A DNA stretch of 28,237 nt from Echinostoma caproni (lineage: Eukaryota; Platyhelminthes; Trematoda; Plagiorchiida; Echinostomatidae). The stretch spans positions 1-28,237 of the forward strand of contig UZAN01046044.1 of NCBI GenBank assembly GCA_900618425.1. The letters run 5' to 3'. The notes under the pieces are model-generated. The model was given only the letters and a program-made list of their open reading frames with translations, searched no databases and was not told the origin of the DNA. The translations under genes were made by a program, and so were the position numbers. How positions within the stretch are numbered: position 1 is the first letter of the stretch; each line of letters starts with the position of its first letter. This document shows positions 19,938 to 28,237 of the stretch, in pieces.

Positions 19938-20535
19938 TTAATAAATGGGGATATTCCGTGATTTTAATTGTGCTTGTACAACAAAATCCATCTGCAATCA
20001 CCTTGTCAGTCATCTCGGTAGTGAGCTCCACTTTTGTGATTGCATCCAGTTTGTTTTTAACTACTACGAACAACAATCTCCGGAGTAGTTTTTTACTGTC
20101 GTGTTAAATGCGGAATTTCTTTTGACAAAAACTCCTTTATTTGGCAAAACAGTTTCTGGACATTCTACAAGTAAGTCATATTCAACTGTCAAATAACCCG
20201 TCAGCGGGGAAGCCTACTGGTTCGCGAAATCTACCGCCGCTTACGGAAATCCTCACTTTGTATCTGATCATTCTAACTGTCTATGCATGTTTTCCTTTTT
20301 CGTTCAATTGTTCATTGTTTCATCCGGTACTAATGTATCACCCTTTGACTGTTGTCCATTCTGTTGTCATCCAACTATGTGTTTGTGGTGNGTGATCGGT
20401 TCACTTTTGTGTTGTGTTTAATTTCCGTTTCTGTCCCTCACTCACTTCCCTTCATACATATCTCACGGCTCGCTTGCTATTATTCGGCTCGGGTTATGAA
20501 TGGGCCGGAAAACTAATGGTCGTGCTTCCATCCAG
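19938..20535. other. Mostly non-coding; contains an unresolved base and a possible tiny exon
   Basis: No gene is firmly supported. The frame 20141-20395 ends at the ambiguous base N (20391) and is AT/Phe-rich after its first third. Its early segment (SNNPSAGKPTGSRNLPPLTE) is polar and could belong to coding sequence, but no donor follows. Confidence 0.4.
20153..20170 (+). CDS. Possible 18-nt micro-exon
   Basis: An acceptor TTTATTTGGCAAAACAG ends at 20152 and a consensus donor GTAAGT begins at 20171. The 18-nt segment is phase 1 in and out, contributing SGHST plus split codons, so it would not disturb the frame of the main gene. So small an exon can easily be chance. Confidence 0.22.
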
Positions 20536-22833
20536 CTACACACCTTTGGGGACGAAGGCGTGTCGATGAGGACAGGACTCCTGAGCAAGATGAGATAGCT
20601 TCTGTTATTCATCCAGTCGTTCCCCAGCTCATTCCATCCACCTCGTTGGACGAGGAATTTGTTGTAAATCCAACAGGAAGACCAAGAGGCATGTATGGTG
20701 GGAAAACGGACGCCAAAGAGGAAGATGACTTGCATAGGTTATCCGGTGTCCTGGGCCGACCGAAGCATGTAATGCCTCCACAACCGCGATCGAGCTATCC
20801 AAAAAGATTTGAGCACAAATCTGGAGACAAGTCAGAAAGACTTTCTGTTCATGGGGATCAAAAAGAAGAAAAACGAATTCCATCATCCAAGAAGCCTGCG
20901 ACTAGCGATAAGCATTTCGTGTCTCCCACAAAACTTAAGATATCTTCGGCACCGACAGAACAGCAGTACCAATATAATGAAGCATCGGACAAATCCACAA
21001 AGTGGTTGGAAGATAGGGACACGAGATTTGATGACATATCGGGGAAACATCATCCGCAGCATGTTTATGCACAGGGTCTTACAACATTCGCTGGACATGA
21101 AACCATAAAATTTGGTGAGGGACAAAATGTAGGTCAAAAATATCTCGACCTTAGGCATCGAGAACACACTTCTAATCTTTCCGAAAAAAAACTGGAAGAA
21201 GAAAGTTTTGAATTGTTAGCACCCCAGCCGTTCCGCAGTCGACGTTCAACTCCAAGTCCAACTGTACACGAAGATAGAAAAGCGCAGAGTATCACCCACG
21301 AATCGAGAATAGAGTCACGTTCCATTTCTGTGCCCCCTGTTCCCATCTCTCGGGGATCCCCAATGAATACAGCAGAATCCAAGCTGATCCGTAGACGATC
21401 ACACTTAGATAAGCAGTTGGATGAGCAGATTGATAAGGTATATTCTGAGGAGCTGGTGCGGCGAGCCAGCTTATGTTCGGAACACGGTCCAAGTATTGAT
21501 CGGGACAGTTCATCTGGATTGAGTGCATTGGCTAACTACGAGGAACAACAACGTGCAAGGCAGATTGAAGATATGCTGAACATAGAAAGATCGGGGAAAA
21601 GATCTGCCACCACCCAGCCCATAGGGTTCAAAATTCCGGACGAAAAACGGGGACCCTTCAGAACCAGGAAACTATCTAGACCAACAGAACCGTATAACTC
21701 CGACATTTCTCAACCCATACAATTTAAAGAACGTCAAAGAGAACGGGAAGAGAAAGATCCCAAAGAACTTTGTCAAGTCGGGAGTAAACAACCCATAGAA
21801 AAGAGTGACTCAAAACTAGCACCCGGTACAAATTTTGATCGTGGAGATACCAGAAGAATACCAATAAACCGGTCCAGTTTCGCACCACACTCGGAAATGG
21901 ATGATCAAATTACTGATAAAGTTACCAGCGAGATAAAGGATACGACTGCTCCCACTAGACCGAGTAAATCAAAACACATTTTGACTGACCAGTCCGAGTC
22001 AGCTCTGCAGTTACCAAAAAACCAGAACAACAAAACAGAGACCAGAAAGAAAAGGAATATGCCAAAAACCGATGATTTAGAAACTCACAAATCTTCTCCA
22101 GCGACTAGCACTAAATCGAAGGAAAAAAACAGCAGAGAAGAATCAACCAAAAAAGAAATAGAGAGTTCCCCTCGAGATCCCGAAAATAAAACTTTTTTGG
22201 ATGATAGATTGATACAGAAGAAACGCAGCGAAAGGCCCGGAGAAGCTGGGGATGTGGTTAAAGGAGACAGACTGAAGCTAGAAGAACATCTCGAACGAGC
22301 TGGACTGCATGGACCTAACCCTCCGCTATGTGGGCAGGAGAAAGTGGCCCAACATGACAATCAGATGAAACGAAGTTCCTTAGATGCAACCAAATCCAAA
22401 CGACTCCGCAAAGGTAGCGAAAGCCGAGAGCAAGATAAAAATAAAGAAATGATGGACTTGGGGCGGGATAAAGGACCTCCTCCGATAACGGTGAGTGAGA
22501 AAACAAAATCATCTGGTCCGGATAATTTATCGGGGAAACCGTCGAAAATGCGCCCAACCAAGCCAACAGATAAGACGGGCATAACGGAACGATCTGCCCC
22601 AATTCAGTCTAGTTCTAAACCTAAATCAGATCAGATTAAATCGGCGGAACTGACGACCATGAAACGTCGAGCATCTATCGGAAGTAGACCAGACAAAACA
22701 GGTGAATCTGAGGGAAAATCAGAACACGCGAAAAAAACCCTTGCCCGTGATCCGTCATCTAAAGAGTCATCAAGCATCAAAAGTTCACGTAAAGATGACC
22801 AAGTGAAAAGAATGAGCGGTCCTCCAGAATCAG
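20536..22833 (+). CDS. Very large coding exon (766 codons), charged disordered protein
   Basis: The frame is open from 20517 to 22895. I place the exon from a CAG at 20533-20535 to the donor CAG|GTGACC at 22834, phase 1 at both ends. A CAG ending at 20616 is an alternative start, but the intervening PEQDEIASVIHPVVP reads as coding. The protein is Lys/Glu/Arg/Ser/Asp-rich, nearly free of hydrophobic clusters, and surely mostly disordered. Features include LDEEFVVNPTGRPRGMYGG near the start, a helical segment SHLDKQLDEQIDKVYSEELV, and another with YEEQQRARQIEDMLN. Two RRAS sites (codons near 21460-21470 and 22665-22675) fit the PKA consensus, and Arg/Ser-Pro motifs are many. Length and texture suit a scaffold linker. 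Family unknown. The 10 or so overlapping frames are shadows. Confidence 0.85.
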
Positions 22834-25106
22834 GTGACCAAATGTTTATTTGTTGTGTTCGTTTCTCGCACTGGCCTTCGTCTTGTTTCGTTTAATTTTT
22901 GCAATTACTAATCATTTATTAACATGCTTTCGATGTTTGGTTAACATGAATTGTTCGTTTGTGTCAGCTATTTCACATCTACCCATCCTGTTTTTTTATA
23001 GTCGTTGTGTGACTTTATCTGTTGTCTGACTAAAACTTGACAGCATTGTCGCGCTTTCCTATTTAACAACACGTTTTTGTTCACAATTTCCAAGGTTATT
23101 ATTTCTTTAACCGCAGATTTGTAACAACTCTTTGAACATTACCATTTTTTATATCATTCTTTTGATACTTGTAAACTTGAAGGTGTAGAAACTACTTAGA
23201 AGGTTAATCTCCGTTGATCTTTGCAAAGTACCATATTTTCTCGGAAAAATTTGATTGTAAAATAGTGTGCATTTCAAGTCAGGTCAAGTTAAGATAAGTA
23301 GTATGCATCCAGTTGGTAAATTTGCGATAGTAGATGTAAGTTACTGCACTAAGCGAACTATACTAACCCATTGCTCTAAAAGTTGTAGGGTGGGGGGAAG
23401 AGCTGGTAAACATTTTTTTTAACCTACAATTATTGTTTATCATTAAAACTGTACACCGTTCCAGCATAGAACAAGTAAGATGATAAACCCTGTTGTTCCT
23501 GTAAGCATTGTAACAAACAGATAAAAAGTTAGACTTGGAACACATGCAATCGTCTGACCCAGGTTTCCATATTTCGACATGCGAATAATGGTTTGTATCG
23601 TACAATGTTCTATCAATAAACTTACTTCAGATATCAAAGTGCTTGCTTGCTAATAGAGAAAATCAGCCAAAATAGGTTACTCCGTTGCATCTGGAAAACG
23701 GGCTAATGCATTTCTCTCTTACTGCTCAAAAAGAAAAAATAATAAAGAACAACACGGCCATCGGGGAAGAATACATGAATTCGCGAATATAAAAATAACT
23801 TTCATTCCAACATAAGAATCGAGTTTGTGGTATAGATTACTCTTTCCTGTTTTTAAATGAGTCAATTCACTCAAATATGAACCGTTTGGTGTGCACTTGA
23901 TTCCTATTATTCTCTACATATAGTTTCCTCTGAATATAGTAGTGGTAGTAGGCATTTTTCGAAGCGATCAGTAGTTCAAGTCCATGGATTTGACACATTA
24001 AGACAAAAATCGATATGTGTGTCGTGACCCGTTAGGCTCCCTGGCTGGGAACCTTGGGATGATGGTCACCGATGGTTAGAGACACTGAGTGATATTGCTG
24101 GGTGTCGCAAACAGTGGCGCCCATGCATTCAATCATTATTCCCCTAATACCATTCTATATGAATTCTCCATCTTTCGGTTGAATTTGGTTTCAACATTCC
24201 AATCTTCATTCTGCTCTTTTATCCAAATGGGGTACCAAAAGACAGTAACCAAAACCGGCGCACTAAAGTACATGGTTAATGGTTGTAAAAACTGAGCTGA
24301 ACTGTGTCGTCCAGTCCTAATCACTATCTCCCTCATGGTATTGATAGCTTTGCTTAGTCATGCATGGAAGAGAAACCACTACCGACGTATGCTGTACGTG
24401 CAGACCTCGCATGAATCGACTGGTGCATGTGTACTCATTAGACACTTCAGGAGGACTGTAAACGCGCTCGACGGAATAATCCTCGCGGTCTCATGTCTCA
24501 GCTTGTTGTTGTTTCGGGTGGATACTGTGTGACACTAACTTGTAAGTGGATCTACAAAAAGACGACATATATGTCACTTTGTGGCTGGAGCTCCTAAGAA
24601 CCTGGTAGGGAGTGCATCGTTTGTACGATGTTTTAACTCGTGACTCGTGTTATGTAATCAGATATATTCAAGTTAAATCGGATGCGGGGATCCCATGATC
24701 AACTACCGCCGCAGATGCCGCCGAGAAGTGAGCACTGCAATGCACATCAAATAGTTTTTCAATGTTTCAGATGAGCCAACATCTAATTTATGGAATAACT
24801 GCAACATGTTTTGTTCGCCCACGTGATTAGTATGGCTAAATACTGATTAAGTTCGAAGGACCGTAGTGCAGTTTAGATGTTGGCCAAAAGGAAATTTTGC
24901 TACATGCATATTCTGCACTATCAGCAGAGTAAATATCGGTTCCTATAAATGCAAATTTGGGGTGGGACTGATCGTCAGTTTATGTTCCAATCCATTCTAG
25001 CTACAGTAAAACCGACATAACAGTGCATCGATCATGCCTTTCCGCTCAATAATCGATTGTTGAACAAAACAATCAATAAATCCTGTTTACTTGCCACGCT
25101 ATCCAG
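22834..25106. other. Intron-like stretch, no gene recognised
   Basis: Minus frames 23363-23605 and 23443-23637 overlap each other and carry no motif. Plus frames 24089-24295 and 24335-24532 look random. A box B-like AGTTCAAGTCC at about 23972-23982, with TGGTAGTAGG upstream, is a faint tRNA-like trace. A GTGGCGCCC string near 24113-24121 recalls part of a retroviral-type primer site, but no LTR is visible. Confidence 0.4.
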
Positions 25107-25303
25107 CAGTATGTGAAAGACCTTATCCTGAATGTGAAGCGCCAGACAGTGGGTGCATACCCAACATGAACAAACGCACCTGGGTTCACCACGGTTCTCC
25201 ATCAGCCCAGACGGAAAATGACACAGTTTCCGGACATGGAAACGTTTGTGAACACCGAAACGGTTTCACTACGAGCATTGTTTCGCATAGCAGCGGAGTT
25301 CAT
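25107..25303 (+). CDS. Probable coding exon (197 nt), Cys-containing segment
   Basis: The exon is taken from an acceptor (TTTACTTGCCACGCTATCCAG, ending 25106) to the donor GTATGT at 25304. It enters in phase 1, in frame with the exon ending at 22833, and reads VCERPYPECEAPDSGCIPNM, then NKRTWVHHGSPSAQTENDTV and EHRNGFTTSIVSHSS. Four cysteines fall in about 50 residues and three of them within the first 16. The pattern does not match a zinc finger I can name. The favoured donor leaves in phase 0; a weaker GTTTCG at 25308 would leave in phase 1. Composition is clearly more coding-like than the flanks. Confidence 0.5.
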
Positions 25304-25349
25304 GTATGTTTCGCGCTTTTCATTTGAAAATTAAGGCACCACTGATACA

Positions 25350-25369
25350 GTATATATATATATATATAT
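25350..25369 (+). repeat. (TA)n microsatellite at the left edge of the inverted repeat
   Basis: A GTATATAT… run abuts the left arm of the 89-bp inverted repeat. It may be the insertion target or a tail. Confidence 0.7.
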
Positions 25370-25452
25370 GTTTAAAAATAATACTCAGGTGTAGAGAAAG
25401 AGTTAAAAAAAACGCCTATTTACTTCCTTTTTCTACTTATTAAATATACAAA

Positions 25453-25460
25453 TGTATATA

Positions 25461-25528
<68 letters not shown>

Positions 25529-25531
25529 CAT
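25453..25531 (+). repeat. TA / TATG compound microsatellite
   Basis: Runs of TA flank about six TATG units (25469-25497), followed by a longer TA run to about 25529. It lies inside the inverted-repeat element. Confidence 0.75.
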
Positions 25532-25598
25532 AGTATCTGAATGACTTGATGAACTTGTCCTTTGCGGTTAGTTGAACCTCACTTAATTGAGGTGTCCG

Positions 25599-25743
25599 GC
25601 GGTGGTGGCCAAGTGGTTAGGTCGCCAACTAGTGATCTGGGTGTCCCGGGTTCAACCCGCTCCACTGCCGCCCGTCTTCACTATGTCTGTATTTTCACAG
25701 GCAGCCTTTGTATGGCCGCAGCCCCCTTCCTGAAGGTTGACTG
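25599..25743 (+). mobile_element. tRNA-Ser/Leu-like SINE
   Basis: The head (25599-25669) has box A-like TGGCCAAGTGGTTAGG and box B GGGTTCAACCC. The 5' GCGGTGG pairs with the 3' CCACTGC over seven positions, with one G-U wobble. The CCAAGTGGTTA box A is typical of tRNA-Ser/Leu, but the anticodon arm is poor. A body of about 70 nt follows (with CTATGTCTGTATTTTCACAG and TTTGTATGGCCGCAG) and runs straight into the right inverted-repeat arm. It is read as a SINE and not a working tRNA. The frame 25562-25780 across it is accidental. Confidence 0.65.
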
Positions 25744-25832
25744 TACATTTGTATATTTAATAAGTAGAAAAAGGAAGTAAATAGGCGTTTTTTTTAACTC
25801 TTTCTCTACACCTGAGTATTATTTTTAAACAT

Positions 25833-26170
25833 TTTGTCAATTGTGCCTTTCAAAGTCAAAAGTGTATGGACAATCTCATTTGGTTCAAAATAAACGGTAC
25901 TATTCGAGGGAAGTTCTACCTCAGTGGAATTCTCTCACTAGATCATTGAGGATTTAGGTTGAACCTGCTCATAAAGCGAGCAGTTCTGTCAACATTCATG
26001 CTAACCAATTTATCGATCTATCTTGAAGTTACTCGTTCGCTCACCTGCTTGACCGATGTCAGTTCATTTCAATTCAGATTTAGTGATAGACCCGGGCATA
26101 GTGTGACGGCCGAAGCTTCGTAGAATGAGACTGCTCGATTCACTTGCAATTCCGATGGATTCATTTAAAA
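25833..26170. other. No feature recognised
   Basis: Nothing is supported in this short stretch between the inverted-repeat element and the first copy of the direct repeat. Confidence 0.4.
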
Positions 26171-26290
26171 ACAGTGTGTTGATCAGAATCGACTAGGCGA
26201 GCTAATGATAGAATCGATCGACTAAACGCAGATCTAAAACCAGGTCAAGCTGGCTCACAGACAAATAGTCTGGAAGTGTTGAGCACGTGC
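26171..26290 (+). repeat. Diverged direct repeat, copy 1
   Basis: This copy matches 26983-27105 in the same orientation. The best core is CAAGCTGGCTCACAGACAAA followed by AGTCTGGAAGTGTT, with one mismatch. GAGCTAATGATAG is shared upstream, and there are small indels between. It encodes nothing recognisable. It is probably two copies of a dispersed element, or a local duplication. Confidence 0.75.
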
Positions 26291-26982
26291 ACTGTCGATA
26301 TTCCCCATTCCCTGGTTTAATTATTCCTTCCTTCTATGATCTCTTTCGCTCTTCTTCAACTTTTGATCTGAAGCAATGCCGTTGTGCACTGCACTCCAGG
26401 TTGCTATTTGCCTGGAATCCTTTCAGTTTTCTCGAACCGCCATTAAACACACCAGCCTGTTCAGATAGTACTGATTCCATGTCCACTGTGTCTCGAAATG
26501 CTCCCATCAAGTCATGCGAAAATAAGTTGGAGCACTCGTCTGCTACAACATAGATTACCATGTATCTGCACACGCACGTCACATTTGCTAAGTACAGGAT
26601 TATTTGACCTGTGTATATTTTCAACGTGGATTGAATGGACACCCCAAAGTTCAGTGAACACTTCATTCGGGTTTAATATTGTCACCAATGTGTAATGCGT
26701 CGAAATGACACTAGCCATCAATCAGGAAGGAACTGAATACTTTGAATAGTTTCATCTCATGAGATTCGATAAGTGCAGTTTGTGCCTGAAGCACAGGTAG
26801 CAGCTCGAATTAGTTTATGAATGTTCTTTTCCATCGAATCCATTTCGGATCGGATGATGAAAGCAAATACAGCATAATTGGTGCGTTATTCCCATCGCCA
26901 ATATTGTTAAGACCAATCTCAAGGCGTATTTACAATATTCTTAGAACCTCGTAACCCAACAGAGAAAATCAAGACACACAAG
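26291..26982. other. Between the direct repeats; no gene recognised
   Basis: Frames 26287-26553 (plus) and 26334-26666 (minus, 110 codons) overlap on opposite strands. Neither shows a motif or good splice sites, so I do not call them. A short ATCTCATGAGAT palindrome lies near 26754-26765. Confidence 0.35.
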
Positions 26983-27105
26983 ACAGCATCCTGATCGGAA
27001 CCGAGACGAGCTAATGATAGTTTTACTAGAATCAATAGCTTTACCGCCATCTAAAACTAGATCAAGCTGGCTCACAGACAAACAGTCTGGAAGTGTTTAA
27101 CGTGT
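26983..27105 (+). repeat. Diverged direct repeat, copy 2
   Basis: This is the second copy, about 810 bp downstream of the first. It has a few inserted bases after GAGCTAATGATAG (TTTTACTAG) and is followed immediately by a TA run, which the first copy lacks. That tail fits a retroposed 3' end. Confidence 0.75.
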
Positions 27106-27129
27106 ATTATATATATATATATATATATT
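27106..27129 (+). repeat. (TA)n microsatellite
   Basis: This is a perfect TA run directly after direct-repeat copy 2. Confidence 0.75.
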
Positions 27130-28165
27130 TGAACGATCAATCGGAACGGACGGACGAGTGTTTACGTAGGAGTAACTTTGACGAGAATTTTGATTCATGT
27201 TCGTTTATGTGTTTGTTGTCATTCCGCTTTTGCTGAATTTGTGAAACACAAGGTGGACGCAACCCTCTGGTGACCGCCAAATATAAACGAACAGCTAGTC
27301 ACTGGAGTGTATGTACATCTCCCACTGTCGAGAAAAAGTTGTTCTGAGGGATCTCTGATCATCCCGGCCTTGGTCTGCTTGAGCCAACTCTCTAGGACTG
27401 CATGTTAATGATCGAAAAAAAGAGAAAGCGTTTACTCATTCAGGTAACCCTGCGAGAGTAAATTCTATCTTTCGTCTCGAAAAAAGCACCTTGAACGTTA
27501 CACTATGGAAAAGTGATACGTGAACTGACACATCGCTCCTAGATGCCATCTGGTCGTGATGACATCAAACTCATACGATCGAACAAAGCCAAAGAATGAG
27601 TATTTGTGGCGACGTTCGGCTCGACCACTGCCCTAATTACAAGCATGCAAAGTGTGTTGTTTGTCTAACCAGAGAATGGCAGACATGCGCATGCATACGT
27701 TAAGATCACTGACAGCAAGCGCTCGATAGGAAATTAATCCTTATGCAACAGAATCCGGCCCAATTCGGTGGAAGAAAAATGAATAATCAATGCAGATGTG
27801 TGCTTCATGAATATGCACAGTTATCAGTTAGCTGCTCGACAATATACGTGAGATGGAAAGGGTTGGGTGACTTAATCGAAGCTTAGAGAAGTTAAATACA
27901 CACAATCCATATGAGTTTACTGAACGACTAGACAGTTTAGTTGTGTTCTCCTCTGTGTTTCAAAGGTCAGTATTGTGGTGGAACAAGATAAACGTCATAA
28001 AGAATATCTAAGAATCTAAAAATGATAGTAGTTTGGTATGTTCCTGAATTTTTCTGCTACAGATGCTTTTATCAGATTCAGTCTTTCATTTATCTCAGTC
28101 TTTGGATTTTTAGTTGACTTCTCTCGCGCTCATATTGGATTGTCATATTTTGCACATCGTATTTC
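27130..28165. other. Intron-like stretch, no gene recognised
   Basis: No open frame of note and no repeat is recognised. The last 100 bases before 28165 are pyrimidine-rich with several TTTAG/TTCAG sites, as expected upstream of an acceptor. Confidence 0.4.
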
Positions 28166-28237
28166 AGTCAATGCATACACACCTTCAGATTTACGCGGTC
28201 AATACGACCGGTCTACAACGGGGCAATCACAGCAACC
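28166..28237 (+). CDS. Probable exon cut by the window edge
   Basis: A good acceptor (TTTTGCACATCGTATTTCAG, ending 28165) is followed by 72 nt open to the end. In phase 1 it reads NAYTPSDLRGQYDRSTTGQS, polar and disordered like the main gene. In phase 0, which the favoured donor of 25107-25303 would require, it reads SMHTHLQIYAVNTTGLQRGN. The phase-1 reading looks more like the rest of the protein. The rest lies outside the window. Confidence 0.4.

Larger units (their letters stand above)
25368..25832. repeat. Element with perfect 89-bp inverted terminal repeats
   Basis: Positions 25368-25456 and 25744-25832 are exact reverse complements over 89 bp, base by base, including the A8/T8 run. Outer ends read ATGTTTAAAAATAATACTC and inner ends AATGTA. 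The 287-bp interior holds a TA/TATG microsatellite and a tRNA-like SINE. No transposase is present. It could be a foldback/MITE-type element or two SINE tails placed tail-outward. Perfect identity implies a recent origin or gene conversion. Confidence 0.9.

Noticed and set aside
20141..20395. 84-codon frame ending at the ambiguous base as a gene.
   Set aside because: The second half is Phe/Leu-rich random sequence and no donor or stop bounds it sensibly; only the 18-nt segment inside it is kept, as a weak exon candidate.
22085..22602. Minus-strand frames opposite the large exon.
   Set aside because: They are shadows of the Lys/Ser-rich plus-strand coding sequence.
24100..24130. GTGGCGCCC string as an LTR-retroelement primer binding site.
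   Set aside because: Only about eight bases match, and no LTR end, gag or reverse transcriptase lies nearby.
25562..25780. 72-codon open frame across the SINE.
   Set aside because: It is made of tRNA-like and tail sequence and has no splice or protein signature.
26334..26666. 110-codon minus-strand frame as a gene.
   Set aside because: The opposite strand is also open, splice sites are poor, and the composition shows no recognisable motif.

Overview
The window looks like a gene-poor, repeat-rich stretch of an animal nuclear genome. A flatworm, probably a digenean trematode, fits best. That assignment is inferred from sparse plus-strand exons separated by kilobase introns, very small in-frame exons, tRNA-derived SINEs, Penelope-like retroelement pieces, hammerhead-ribozyme remnants and a decayed mariner transposase. 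No bacterial-style operon, ribosome binding site or rRNA is visible. One unresolved base sits at 20391.

The main gene appears to run left to right across the whole window and is open at the right end. Probable exons are 1087-1206, 1419-2228, 7209-7256 (48 nt), 12404-12592, perhaps 13158-13205 (48 nt) and 20153-20170 (18 nt), then 20536-22833 (766 codons), 25107-25303 and 28166 to the edge. Nearly all boundaries fall after the first base of a codon (phase 1), so these exons can be joined or skipped without changing frame. The protein is long, highly charged and mostly disordered, with two RRAS (PKA-type) sites. I do not recognise the family, and no folded domain can be named.

The introns and flanks hold mobile DNA. 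Two minus-strand hammerhead ribozyme remnants lie at 7380-7426 and 13378-13447. A mariner transposase N-terminal fragment is at 9084-9478. tRNA-derived SINE heads are at 11767-11839 and 25599-25669, a tRNA-Arg-like locus is at 15442-15526, and a weaker tRNA-like trace is at 5332-5400. Two Penelope-like 3' ends face outward from each other at 19103-19937. A perfect 89-bp inverted repeat (25368-25456 and 25744-25832) encloses a SINE and a TA/TATG microsatellite. A diverged direct repeat lies at 26171-26290 and 26983-27105.

Several further open stretches look coding but belong to nothing I can name (8285-8440, 10382-10826, 15013-15242, 16457-16714 minus, 18376-18575, 18844-19059). They may be extra exons, a second gene or old retroelement sequence. 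All exon limits are read from splice-site patterns and frame by eye; none is confirmed by transcript data.
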